This document shows, one piece after another, positions 6,499-14,085 of a stretch of DNA of 19,520 nucleotides. This DNA is from Richelia sp. UBA3308 (GTDB taxonomy: Bacteria > Cyanobacteriota > Cyanobacteriia > Cyanobacteriales > Nostocaceae): assembly GCA_002361335.1 (NCBI GenBank), contig DESS01000281.1:49725-69244 (forward strand), written 5' to 3'. The position numbers and the translations under genes are program-made. The notes beneath the pieces were generated by a model. It was not told where the DNA came from and searched no databases. It saw only the letters and a list, made by a program, of their open reading frames with translations. Numbering within the stretch: position 1 is the stretch's first letter; the number at the start of each line of letters is the position of its first letter.

Positions 6499-8226
6499 AT
6501 GACACTGCCTGTCGTGTCTATTTCTGGTAAGAAAAAAAAGAAACCGTCTTTAATTTTCACCCTTTCTGGGGCGGGTTTATTAATTGGTGGTGGTATAGCA
6601 GCTTACTGGCTTTTGACTCAGGGGAATCCTTTGTCCAGAGACTTGCCTGTAGGTGCCAATATTATTCCCCAAGATGCCCTATTTACGGTTTCTTTAAGTA
6701 CGGATTCACAACAGTGGGAAAAACTGCGTTCTTTTGGAACCAAAGAAAGTCAAGCTGCATTGGATAAAAGTTTAATTCAGTGGCGCGATCGCTTTCTTGC
6801 AAAAGAAGGTTTTGATTTTGAAAAAGATGTAAGCCCTTGGGTTGGAGAGCAAGTAACTATTGCATTTTTAGATCCGAAGGCTCCAAGTGTTGCATCTAAA
6901 CCAGTAGCTAGCGATGGAAAATTACCCACTGTCGAACAGTCACTGGTGATGGTTTTACCAATAAAAGACCAAAAAAAAATTCAAACAGCCTTTGAACAAT
7001 CGAAAGCTCTTAAAGGGCAATGGGTTGAGCGGGAGTATAAAGGTATTACAATAAAAGAAGTAGAAGCAACTTCAGGGGAAAAGTTATCTACTGCAGTCAT
7101 AGAAGAAAGTTTTTTAGTTATTGCAGATAATTCTAAAGCTACAGAAAGAACGATTAAAGCTTATAAAAATAAAGCAACGCTAGCTAATAATAACGGTTTT
7201 GCCAAGCATCTACCCAAAATAGCGAGTTATCAGCCTCTTGCTCAGTTTTATATCAATGTTCCGTCTGCGGCTCAAATAGCTGCTACAACTTCTGCCAAAC
7301 GTCGCTTACCTGCCCAAGTTTTAGCACAGCTAAAGAATAATCAAGGTTTGGCGGGAACTGTAAGTTTGGAATCCCAAGGAGTACGTTTAAAGGGAGTATC
7401 TTGGTTAAAACCCAACAGCCGAAGAGTGTTAGCGGTAGAAAACAAAGCTACTAGCATGACAAGTCGTTTACCAGCAAAGACTTTAATGATGTTTTCTGGT
7501 GGTAATTTACGTCGGTTATGGGCTGATTACGTTTTAACTTCCCAGAAAAATCCCCTTTCGCCAATTCAGCCAGAAAAGTTGAGAAAAGGATTTAAAAACT
7601 TTAGCAATCTTGATTTAGATCGAGATTTACTCAGCTGGATGGGAGGGGAATTTGTCATATCAGTTGTTCCGGATACTCCAAGAGTTGGTTTTCCTCAAGA
7701 TGTTCGCACTGCTTTAGTATTTATGGTACAAGCAAGCGATCGCCGAAAAGCAGAAGCATCTTTACAGCAGTTAGATGATGCAATGAGAAATCAGTACCAG
7801 TTTACAATCAAAGAAGATAAAGTAGGGGAAGTACCTGTTGTAAGATGGATTGGTCCTTCGGGAACTCTCACTGCTACTCACGGTTGGTTAGATGAAGATA
7901 TTGCTTTTTTGAGCTTGGGAACTCCGGTAATCGATAAAATTATTCCCAAACCAAAAAATATTTTAGCTACCACCCCTTTATTTCAGAAAGCAGTACCATC
8001 AGAACTTAATCCGATAAACACTCAGTTTTTCTTAGATGTGGAAGGTGCTGCAAACAGCTTTTCTTTGTCGGCTTTGTTCCCCAATCAACAAAGTTTCCTT
8101 AACGCAATTAATTCAGTCGGCGTAACAAGTGTCGTCAGCGATAGTCGCACTACTCGCTATGATGTTTTGCTGAAGCTAAAGCAAGGTGAAAAACCAGCCC
8201 AGCTTCCTAGCCCCAAACAAAGTTAA
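6499..8226 (+). CDS. DUF3352 family membrane-anchored protein
   Basis: A protein of 575 residues in the DUF3352 family, common in cyanobacteria and of unknown function. The N-terminus has a basic patch (KKKKK) followed by one hydrophobic helix (about residues 17-38), so the bulk should sit on the far side of the membrane, in the periplasm or thylakoid lumen. The body has two related halves in the family style. Each starts with 'P-x-x-A/T-L-x-x-F' type segments ('NIIPQDALFTVSLS', 'LPAKTLMMFSGGNL') and includes a conserved acidic-Trp motif, 'FEKDVSPWVGEQVTIAFL' and 'LDRDLLSWMGGEFVISVV'. I chose ATG at 6499, since GAGGT lies at a good distance; an in-frame TTG at 6490 is too close to it. A strong terminator hairpin follows, separating it from ccsA. 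Confidence 0.88.
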   Translation: MTLPVVSISGKKKKKPSLIFTLSGAGLLIGGGIAAYWLLTQGNPLSRDLPVGANIIPQDALFTVSLSTDSQQWEKLRSFGTKESQAALDKSLIQWRDRFLAKEGFDFEKDVSPWVGEQVTIAFLDPKAPSVASKPVASDGKLPTVEQSLVMVLPIKDQKKIQTAFEQSKALKGQWVEREYKGITIKEVEATSGEKLSTAVIEESFLVIADNSKATERTIKAYKNKATLANNNGFAKHLPKIASYQPLAQFYINVPSAAQIAATTSAKRRLPAQVLAQLKNNQGLAGTVSLESQGVRLKGVSWLKPNSRRVLAVENKATSMTSRLPAKTLMMFSGGNLRRLWADYVLTSQKNPLSPIQPEKLRKGFKNFSNLDLDRDLLSWMGGEFVISVVPDTPRVGFPQDVRTALVFMVQASDRRKAEASLQQLDDAMRNQYQFTIKEDKVGEVPVVRWIGPSGTLTATHGWLDEDIAFLSLGTPVIDKIIPKPKNILATTPLFQKAVPSELNPINTQFFLDVEGAANSFSLSALFPNQQSFLNAINSVGVTSVVSDSRTTRYDVLLKLKQGEKPAQLPSPKQS

Positions 8227-8259
8227 TAAGCTCTTAGCATATAAATAAAGATAAGCTAG

Positions 8260-8295
8260 AAGAGGTAGAAATCTTAAGTGATTACTACCTCTTTT
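8260..8295 (+). terminator. Rho-independent terminator after the DUF3352 gene
   Basis: A perfect 9-bp stem AAGAGGTAG (8260-8268)/CTACCTCTT (8285-8293) with a 16-base loop continues into TTTT (8292-8295). It lies 34 bases after the stop codon. The loop is longer than ideal but the stem and T-run fit a terminator. Confidence 0.65.
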
Positions 8296-8363
8296 AGGTT
8301 GGACTTTCTTGGAAAGTAAGATAAAAGATTATAGTTATTAAATAAAAAAGGGGAGAACACTTT

Positions 8364-9425
8364 ATGGATTTAGTTGTACTCCAAAATTGGCTTGATAATA
8401 CTTCCTTCCTTATCCTGTTCCTGACAATGTTGATTTATTGGGTAGGAGCAGCTTTCCCTAATTTACCAATATTAGCTGGTTTGGGAACTGCTGGAATGGC
8501 GATCGCTAATTTGTGTATGGCGACTTTACTTGGTGCGCGGTGGTTGCAAGCTGGATATTTTCCATTAAGCAATTTATATGAATCTTTGTTTTTCTTGGCT
8601 TGGGGAATTACAACTGTTCATTTAATCGCCGAATATAGCAGTCGCAGTCGTTTGGTGGGAGTTGCTACTTCTCCTGTAGCGATGGGTATTACGGCTTTTG
8701 CAGCGCTGTCGCTACCTTCGGAAATGCAAGCTTCGGAACCATTAGTACCCGCACTCAAATCAAACTGGTTGATGATGCATGTCAGCGTGATGATGTTGAG
8801 TTATTCAGCTTTGATGGTAGGTTCTTTATTAGCTGTAGCTTTTCTGGTGGTAACTAGAGGACAACAAGTACAACTCCAAGGTAGTTCCTTTGGTGCTGGC
8901 GGCTATCGCAGTAATGGTTATCGCTTGCACAAAGCTGGTGAATTAGTTACTGAACCCCAAGCATTTGCTTTTGAAAATAATGGTTTTTCTCCAATTCAAA
9001 CCAATGGTAACGGTAAAACTGCAATAGCTGGTACTGCAGTTGCAACCCGTGTAGAAACCTCCCAATCCAATGAAAATTCTGGAGAACCTCTTTCACCTCA
9101 ACGGCTTAGCCTTGCGGAAACTTTAGATAATATTAGTTACCGTATTATTGGGTTGGGTTTTCCCCTATTGACAATTGGTATCATTGCTGGTGCAGTTTGG
9201 GCTAATGAAGCGTGGGGTTCTTACTGGAGTTGGGATCCCAAGGAAACCTGGGCTTTAATTACCTGGTTGGTATTTGCAGCTTATCTTCATGCTCGGATTA
9301 CTCGTGGTTGGCAAGGTCGTCGTCCAGCTATTTTAGCAGCTACCGGTTTTGTTGCGGTTTGGGTTTGCTATTTAGGAGTTAATTTGCTGGGTAAGGGTTT
9401 ACATTCTTACGGATGGTTTTTCTAG
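8364..9425 (+). CDS. ccsA: Cytochrome c biogenesis protein CcsA (system II; also called CcsB)
   Basis: A 353-residue polytopic membrane protein of the system II (Ccs) cytochrome c maturation pathway. With Ccs1 it exports heme and ligates it to apocytochromes (cytochrome f, c6, c550) on the lumenal side. About eight hydrophobic segments are visible. The WWD heme-handling motif is 'WGSYWSWDPKETWALITW' near residues 284-301, flanked by conserved histidines ('MMHVSVMM' around residue 138, H309 in 'YLHARITRG', and H347 in 'GLHSYGWFF'). A hydrophilic insert of about 80 residues (168-250) before the WWD half is typical of cyanobacterial CcsA. The start ATG at 8364 has a good Shine-Dalgarno sequence, AAGGGGAG, just upstream. 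A perfect terminator-like hairpin follows the stop. The partner ccs1 is not in the window. Confidence 0.95.
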   Translation: MDLVVLQNWLDNTSFLILFLTMLIYWVGAAFPNLPILAGLGTAGMAIANLCMATLLGARWLQAGYFPLSNLYESLFFLAWGITTVHLIAEYSSRSRLVGVATSPVAMGITAFAALSLPSEMQASEPLVPALKSNWLMMHVSVMMLSYSALMVGSLLAVAFLVVTRGQQVQLQGSSFGAGGYRSNGYRLHKAGELVTEPQAFAFENNGFSPIQTNGNGKTAIAGTAVATRVETSQSNENSGEPLSPQRLSLAETLDNISYRIIGLGFPLLTIGIIAGAVWANEAWGSYWSWDPKETWALITWLVFAAYLHARITRGWQGRRPAILAATGFVAVWVCYLGVNLLGKGLHSYGWFF

Positions 9426-9445
9426 AAATTTGGTTTTAATAATAA

Positions 9446-9503
9446 GCGCCCAGATTTCTAATCTGGGGCTATATTTACGAAGCCCGTCTGCACGGGCTTT
9501 TAT
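9446..9503. repeat. Double-hairpin dispersed repeat, copy 1 (terminator-like)
   Basis: Two adjacent stems: CCCAGATT (9449-9456)/AATCTGGG (9460-9467), then a perfect 8-bp stem AAGCCCGT (9480-9487)/ACGGGCTT (9492-9499) with tetraloop CTGC and a following T-rich end. It shares an identical 24-base core (from CTATATTTACG through GTCTGCA) with a second copy at 10141-10196. The second stem probably terminates ccsA transcription, so the element may serve as a mobile terminator. Confidence 0.75.
9480..9503 (+). terminator. Probable terminator of ccsA
   Basis: The 8-bp GC-rich stem with a 4-base loop is followed by TTTATAATA, 55 bases past the ccsA stop. The stem is symmetrical, so it may also act on transcripts arriving from the opposite strand. 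Confidence 0.6.
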
Positions 9504-9519
9504 AATAGAGGTTTTGTAG

Positions 9520-9579
9520 GGTGTGTGACACTTAGAGGGATTACGGGACATAAAAATAAGGCTTGTAGTGTCACGCACC
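9520..9579. repeat. Palindromic GGTGYGTGAC element, single copy
   Basis: GGTGTGTGACACT (9520-9532) and AGTGTCACGCACC (9567-9579) are inverted repeats matching at 12 of 13 positions, 60 bases end to end. The right arm CTTGTAGxGTCACGCACCA is nearly identical to that at 16043-16063, and the GGTGCGTGAC arm also opens the tandem array at 12450-12790. No coding capacity. It is best described as a small non-autonomous palindromic repeat (MITE-like). I could not define a target-site duplication. Confidence 0.7.
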
Positions 9580-9648
9580 AACCATACATTGTGACAATAT
9601 AGTTAGGTAATGGAAAGATTAAATTCTATGTAAATTTATATGTGTTTT

Positions 9649-9957
9649 CTAGCTTCTGGTTTTGCCAACATGAGCTTGAACTTTTTGCTTGCGTTTTTCT
9701 GCATCCTGAGAAGATAGGTTAAAATTTGTACCACTCTGAGATAAGTGCAGCATAATTCGCTGTTTGCGATTCTCTGCGGTTGTGGGTTGAATTTTTGCGG
9801 GGGGTTCAATTTGAACGGGAGGTGGAGTGGGTTCGGGCTTAGGTACAGGTGGTTCTGATTTTCCAGATGGTTCTGAGTTTCTCGAAGATGGCTTAAATTT
9901 AATATCACTCGTTAAACCTAAGTGTTGCATGATGCGCTGTTTACGGTCATTAGACAT
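9649..9957 (-). CDS. Small protein with three RKQRIM-type motifs
   Basis: A 102-residue hydrophilic protein whose function I do not recognise. Three copies of a basic helix-like motif are visible: RKQRIMQHL (5-13), RKQRIMLHL (64-72) and RKQKVQAHV (89-97). The first two are separated by a proline-rich linker (about 36-58, many PEP/PPP), the last two by 16 residues. Each motif could form one amphipathic helix with a K/R face, suggesting binding to nucleic acid or an acidic protein (inference). There is no signal peptide, membrane segment or cysteine. ATG at 9957 has a strong ribosome binding site, AGGAGT, six bases upstream on the minus strand, which supports expression. The gene is isolated and flanked on both sides by direct copies of the double-hairpin repeat (9446-9503, 10141-10196). 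Confidence 0.8.
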   Translation of the reverse strand: MSNDRKQRIMQHLGLTSDIKFKPSSRNSEPSGKSEPPVPKPEPTPPPVQIEPPAKIQPTTAENRKQRIMLHLSQSGTNFNLSSQDAEKRKQKVQAHVGKTRS

Positions 9958-9958
9958 G

Positions 9959-9972
9959 GTTACTCCTCCGAA
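9959..9972 (-). promoter_or_regulatory. Strong ribosome binding site of the RKQRIM-motif gene
   Basis: On the minus strand CGGAGGAGTAACC precedes the ATG at 9957. This is a near-perfect Shine-Dalgarno sequence, better than those of most genes in the window, and it fixes the start codon. Confidence 0.75.
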
Positions 9973-10140
9973 TAATTTCTGTGGAAAGGCAAATCTGTTT
10001 TTGATTTTGCGACTAGGATAGATTTGTAAAGAAATATCAATTACATTATAAAGATTTATTGCGAATTTATACTCATTTTCTCATAATTAATTTTTTATAC
10101 CCCAAGGGTATTGTGATTATTGGTGATTTGTTGTAAAAAG

Positions 10141-10196
10141 TAGCCCCAGACTAGAAGCCTGGGGCTATATTTACGAAGCCCGTCTGCAGGGGCTTT
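10141..10196. repeat. Double-hairpin dispersed repeat, copy 2
   Basis: A perfect 9-bp stem TAGCCCCAG (10141-10149)/CTGGGGCTA (10159-10167) is followed by the same 24-base core as copy 1 and a second stem AAGCCC (10176-10181)/GGGCTT (10190-10195). A base change (CACGGGC in copy 1, CAGGGGC here) shortens the second stem from 8 to 6 bp. It lies 68 bases before the restriction endonuclease gene, in the same orientation as copy 1. Confidence 0.75.
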
Positions 10197-10263
10197 AATA
10201 AGTTGAGTTTGAAATGCTGTTTTTCTTAAGTAGATAATTCTAAACAGTAGTAGGAATTATCAA

Positions 10264-10926
10264 ATGACCGAATTAACACTCAGCAACTTTAAAATAGCCT
10301 CAGCACTATTTGTGAGACAAATCAGTGGCACACCGATTCCAGATTTATTTGGCTCTAGTGATGGTAAAGCCGTTGGAACTTATATTGAGCAAGGGTTTAA
10401 CAACTATTTAAGAGCTACCTATGATTATGTACCGGGTAATGCTGCAAGCGGTATTGATTTTCCCGATTTGAATGTAGATTTAAAAGTAACTTCAATTCGT
10501 CAACCCCAATCATCTTCTCCTTTTCGGGATGCAAGTCAAAAAGTTTATGGTTTGGGTTATCATCTGCTGGTTTTTACTTACGAAAAGTTTGACGACAACA
10601 CGACGCAAACAGCACGTTTAAATTTTCGAGATGCAATTTTTGTAGCGCGAGAAAAGACAGGAGATTATCAAACGACTTACGGTTTGATCGGAATTTTGAA
10701 TCGTAACGGCAATAAAGATGATATTGTTGCTTATCTAGAGGAGCGTAACTTACCTCTTGATGAAATAGGACGAGATTTGCTTGCAGATAGAATCTTGCAA
10801 AACCCGCCTCAACTTGGATATCTTACAATATCAAATGCATTACAATGGCGGCTTCAATATCGTCGAATTATTGAAATTGCTAATTCAAAAACAGATATAG
10901 GAGTAGAAAACCTGCTTGAAAGCTGA
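10264..10926 (+). CDS. Putative type II restriction endonuclease (PD-(D/E)xK-like)
   Basis: A 220-residue soluble protein immediately before, and overlapping, a DNA methyltransferase gene. This arrangement alone suggests the nuclease half of a type II restriction-modification system. A plausible PD-(D/E)xK core is present: Glu42 in an early helix ('YIEQGFNNYL'), Asp65 in 'GIDFP', then 'D72-L-K74-V-T-S', giving D-x6-D-x-K. This is followed by a strand/helix pattern ('VYGLGYHLLVFTYEK') common in such nucleases. DNA target is unknown. ATG at 10264; no strong Shine-Dalgarno sequence is visible. The pair is AT-rich relative to nearby housekeeping genes and bracketed by repeats, consistent with horizontal acquisition. 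Nuclease identity is inferred from context and motif. Confidence 0.75.
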   Translation: MTELTLSNFKIASALFVRQISGTPIPDLFGSSDGKAVGTYIEQGFNNYLRATYDYVPGNAASGIDFPDLNVDLKVTSIRQPQSSSPFRDASQKVYGLGYHLLVFTYEKFDDNTTQTARLNFRDAIFVAREKTGDYQTTYGLIGILNRNGNKDDIVAYLEERNLPLDEIGRDLLADRILQNPPQLGYLTISNALQWRLQYRRIIEIANSKTDIGVENLLES

Positions 10927-12448
10927 ATTTGGTGATTTTCAAACCCCTCCTGCATTAGTAGCAGAAATATTAAGATGTTTAAGTCGAAATGGAAAGTATT
11001 GGGAAAGAGTTTTTGAACCAACTTGTGGAAGAGGAAATTTTATTTCTGGTTTACTAGCACTGGATAAACCTCCAAAGGAAATTCAAGGGATTGAATTTGA
11101 TACAGAACACTTTCAAGCTGCAAAAATAATTGCTAAAAATACTCCTTCAACTCGTTTTGTTATTCAACAAGGGAAAATATTTGATTTAGATTTAAGTCAA
11201 AGTTTGAAATGGAGTACAGAAGGTAATTTATTGATTATAGGTAATCCACCTTGGGTTACAAATTCTCAACTTGGAAGTTTAGGAAGCAATAATCTACCAA
11301 TTAAAACCAATTTGAAAGGTTTAAAAGGAATTGAAGCTTTAACTGGACGTTCTAATTTTGATATTTCAGAATACATTTTGATCAAGCTGATTCAAGAACT
11401 TTTTTTTGAAAAACCAACTATTGCATTACTTTGTAAAACTGCTGTAGCGCGTAATGTGCTGAAATTTGCTTTCGATGCTCAACTTCAGATTAGTAATGCA
11501 TCAATTAGATTAATTGATGCTAAAAAATGGTTTAAAGCTTCTGTGAGTGCTTGTTTATTTTGTTTAGATGTTGGTTGGGATAAACCAAGTTATGAAGCAG
11601 ATGTTTATCCGAGCTTGTCTGCCAGTGAACCAGAATCAACTATCGGAATTATTGATCACAAATTAGTTGCGGATATTAAAGCTTATCAAAAATCAGCTTT
11701 TCTGAATGGAAGTAGTTCTTTAACCTGGCGACAAGGATTAAAACATGATGCAGCATCTGTAATGGAACTGATTTGTATTTCGGATGGAGTTTTTCAAAAT
11801 AAATTCCAGGAAATAGTTGATGTGGAATCAGATTATATTTACCCTTTATTAAAGTCTACGGATTTATTTCATGGAAACATAAATTCAACACGAGGTGTAA
11901 TAGTTACTCAGAAAAATATTGGTGAATGTACATACAAATTAGAAAAAACAGCACCACGACTTTGGCAATATCTAACAAGTCATTCAGCACAATTTGATAA
12001 AAGAAAATCTTCTATTTATAAAGGTAAACCACCATTTTCGATATTTGGAATTGGCGATTATTCTTTCTCTCTTTATAAAGTGGCTATTTCAGGGTTGCAC
12101 AAACAACCTAGATTTAGAGTTGTTCATCCAATAAAAAATCGTCCGGTAATGCTGGATGATACTTGTTATTTTATTTCCTGTAATTCAATAGAATCAGCAA
12201 TACTTTTAGCTTGCTTATTTAATAGTGATATATGTTTATATTTTATTAAATCAATCACTTTTTTAGATGCGAAAAGACCAATTACCAAAAAATTACTTCA
12301 ATCTATATGTTTTGAAGAATTACTTAATCATATTCCACAGGAACAATTAATAAAGCAAGCAAATTCGGAATATCAACTCACTAAACCATGCTCAGATAAA
12401 CAATTAGAATGGTTATCAGCTTTAGAATTGTTATCTAATAAATACTAG
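10916..12448 (+). CDS. N6-adenine DNA methyltransferase of a type II restriction-modification system
   Basis: A 510-residue protein with class I SAM-methyltransferase motifs: 'FEPTCGRGNF' (33-42, motif I, SAM binding) preceded by 'FGDFQTPPALV', and the catalytic 'NPPW' (110-113, motif IV), diagnostic of N6-adenine (or N4-cytosine) amino-methyltransferases. The order motif I then IV, with a long C-terminal half as probable target-recognition domain, fits gamma-type enzymes. It should protect host DNA from the overlapping endonuclease. The start is TTG at 10916: an in-frame TAG lies at 10904-10906, and AGGAG (10899-10903) is a fair ribosome binding site. The start is 11 bases inside the endonuclease gene, so translation is probably coupled. 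The TTG start may keep expression modest. The target sequence cannot be read from the protein. Confidence 0.9.
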   Translation: MKAEFGDFQTPPALVAEILRCLSRNGKYWERVFEPTCGRGNFISGLLALDKPPKEIQGIEFDTEHFQAAKIIAKNTPSTRFVIQQGKIFDLDLSQSLKWSTEGNLLIIGNPPWVTNSQLGSLGSNNLPIKTNLKGLKGIEALTGRSNFDISEYILIKLIQELFFEKPTIALLCKTAVARNVLKFAFDAQLQISNASIRLIDAKKWFKASVSACLFCLDVGWDKPSYEADVYPSLSASEPESTIGIIDHKLVADIKAYQKSAFLNGSSSLTWRQGLKHDAASVMELICISDGVFQNKFQEIVDVESDYIYPLLKSTDLFHGNINSTRGVIVTQKNIGECTYKLEKTAPRLWQYLTSHSAQFDKRKSSIYKGKPPFSIFGIGDYSFSLYKVAISGLHKQPRFRVVHPIKNRPVMLDDTCYFISCNSIESAILLACLFNSDICLYFIKSITFLDAKRPITKKLLQSICFEELLNHIPQEQLIKQANSEYQLTKPCSDKQLEWLSALELLSNKY

Positions 12449-12449
12449 G

Positions 12450-12790
12450 TTTATGGTGCGTGACGGTAATTTCAAATCCTGCACGTTAAAGATGGTAAAT
12501 TATCGTAACCGTTACACATCCTAGAATCTGCTTTATCAGTTTATGGTGCGTGACGGTAATTTCAAATCCTGCACGTTATAGGTGGTAAATTATCGTAACC
12601 GTCACACATCCTAGAATCTGCTTTATCAGTTTATGGTGCGTGACGGTAATTTCAAATCCTGCACGTTGTAGATGGTAAATTATCTAAACTACACACCCTA
12701 CAATCAGGTTTATGGTGCATGACAGTAATTTCAAATCCTGCACGTTATAGGTGTTAAATTATCGTAACCGTTACACACCCAACAATAATT
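12450..12790. repeat. Tandem array of four palindromic 79-90 bp units
   Basis: Units begin TTTATGGTGCRTGAC at 12450, 12540, 12630 and 12709 (periods 90, 90 and 79). Each contains GGTGCGTGACGGTAATTTC, then a variable middle (CCTGCACGTT...), then CGTAACCGTYACACA. The ends are imperfect inverted repeats (TGCGTGACGGT against TGTGTGACGGT in unit 2, 10 of 11), so every unit can fold. Unit 3 has an altered right side (ATCTAAACTACACACCC) and is the shorter, 79-base period. Units 1 and 2 are nearly identical. There is no reading frame. The array starts two bases after the methyltransferase stop codon and runs to the end of the convergent FAD oxidase gene. It is related to the single elements at 9520 and 16003. 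It may serve as a bidirectional terminator. Confidence 0.88.
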
Positions 12791-12793
12791 GAT

Positions 12794-13918
12794 TCAAACA
12801 ACCATCTCCTTCACCATCTGGGCTGTAGCAGGTGCCAACAAAACGCCATTCCGATAATGAGCGCTAGCCAATATGACATTGTCATATCCCGGTAGTTTCT
12901 CGATAACTGGTGCGGCACGATTTTCTGGCCGTGGGCGCAATCCCCACCAAGTGCGAATTACCCTAGCGCTAGATAATTCTGGAAATGTTGCGATCGCATT
13001 CTTCAAAGTCTCTTCTAAAATTTGTTTATCCGGTGATACTTCACCGCTATCTTGGGGAAATTCCACTGTTGCGCCTACCCAATAGTCTGTAGCTGGAAAT
13101 ATCCCCGCATTAGTAGGAAGAACATAAACATCGTTACAGGTTATTGCCGGTTGAAATTCAGAATTTCCTAAAGGATGTCCTAAATGTAGCTGAATTCCTT
13201 GTCCTAATACGGGACGAATATCAACTTTTTGATTTAATTGTTCGGTGAGAGCAGATGAACCGAGTCCCGCTGTAATAATAAACCAATCTCCTGCGATCGC
13301 ACCATTTGTTGTTTCCAATTCTATAGCGCTAGAGTTTTCTCGATCGGATAATGATTTCATTCCCAAAGCACTAACACCGAATTTGAAGTCAACACCATTG
13401 TGCTTCGCTGCTTCTACTAAAGCTAATGTTAATCCAGTTGGATCGAGTTGCCGATCTTGGGGAGAATAAATTGCTCCTATATATTCTTTTGATTTTACAT
13501 CTACCTGGGGGCATATTTTTTCCAGGCTCGCAACATCTAAAATTTCTAATTGCCAACCTTGATTATGGCGAGTTTGTTTAAGTTTTTCCCAGAAAGGTAA
13601 ATCATCAGTTGTTACTTGAGGTGATGGCAACAACATTAAAATTCCTTGACGGTTAAAGGGAATTCGCCGATTAGTTATCGCTTCCAATTCTGGGATCAAA
13701 GTTTCATAACGTTGGACGCTTGTTTGTCGCATCCGCCAAGGTTTACCTTTAACTTTATGGCTAATAATGCCCATTAAAACGCCTAAAGCTGCGCCTGTAG
13801 AGGCTTGGGCTGGGGGTTGCTTATCAACAACGGTAATTTTTAACCCTTCAATTAAACTGAGTTCGTAAGCGGTGATTGCTCCGATGATGCCGCAACCGAT
13901 AATAACTATGTTACTCAT
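12794..13918 (-). CDS. FAD-dependent amine oxidase, ThiO/glycine-oxidase-like
   Basis: A 374-residue flavoprotein of the DAO family. N-terminal Rossmann fold 'IVIIGCGIIGAITAYEL' has the GxGxxG FAD motif (residues 8-13), followed by the acidic end of strand 2, 'ITVVDK'. The C-terminal signature 'WWGLRPRPENRAAPVIEKLPGYDNVILASAHYRNGVLLAPATA' closely resembles ThiO glycine oxidases, which make iminoglycine for the thiamin thiazole ring. Cyanobacterial ThiO is often fused to ThiG; this copy is free-standing with no thiamin gene beside it, so another amino-acid oxidase role is possible. I start it at ATG 13918 (MSNIVIIG), directly before the Rossmann strand. A longer frame reaching 14008 would add 30 residues translated from an inverted repeat, which is unlikely. 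It is convergent with the restriction-modification genes. Confidence 0.85.
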   Translation of the reverse strand: MSNIVIIGCGIIGAITAYELSLIEGLKITVVDKQPPAQASTGAALGVLMGIISHKVKGKPWRMRQTSVQRYETLIPELEAITNRRIPFNRQGILMLLPSPQVTTDDLPFWEKLKQTRHNQGWQLEILDVASLEKICPQVDVKSKEYIGAIYSPQDRQLDPTGLTLALVEAAKHNGVDFKFGVSALGMKSLSDRENSSAIELETTNGAIAGDWFIITAGLGSSALTEQLNQKVDIRPVLGQGIQLHLGHPLGNSEFQPAITCNDVYVLPTNAGIFPATDYWVGATVEFPQDSGEVSPDKQILEETLKNAIATFPELSSARVIRTWWGLRPRPENRAAPVIEKLPGYDNVILASAHYRNGVLLAPATAQMVKEMVV

Positions 13919-13937
13919 AGATTCGATAAATAATGTA

Positions 13938-13980
13938 GAGACGTTGCTATGCCCGTACCTGACGGTGAATGCAACGTCTC
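13938..13980. repeat. GAGACGTTGC inverted repeat
   Basis: GAGACGTTGC (13938-13947) and GCAACGTCTC (13971-13980) are perfectly complementary. A smaller CCGT/ACGG palindrome lies between them. This type of 'gagacgttgc' hairpin is widespread between cyanobacterial genes. It lies 20 bases upstream of the ATG of the FAD oxidase gene, within its likely leader. Confidence 0.7.
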
Positions 13981-14085
13981 CAAAATCTACTGATTCAAAG
14001 CTGAACACATCTTCCCAAGATGCAACAAAGCCGATTTTAACTCCTAGATCTGAACTAAATTGTTTGTTAATGACTGCAAAGGTAT

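Noticed and set aside
8364..9425. Possible NtcA sites (GTA-N8-TAC) upstream of ccsA, dps and the fusion protein gene
   Set aside because: I looked in these intergenic regions and found no convincing match with a properly spaced -10 element.
9636..9908. 90-codon minus-strand frame overlapping the RKQRIM-motif gene
   Set aside because: It is a frame shadow; the other frame has the strong ribosome binding site and internal motif repeats.
12450..12790. CRISPR-like reading of the tandem array
   Set aside because: The repeated unit is the whole 79-90 bp with internal similarity throughout; there are no short constant repeats with unique spacers and no cas genes.
13919..14008. 30-residue N-terminal extension of the FAD oxidase
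   Set aside because: It would be translated from the GAGACGTTGC inverted repeat and places extra residues before the Rossmann strand; ATG at 13918 fits the family.
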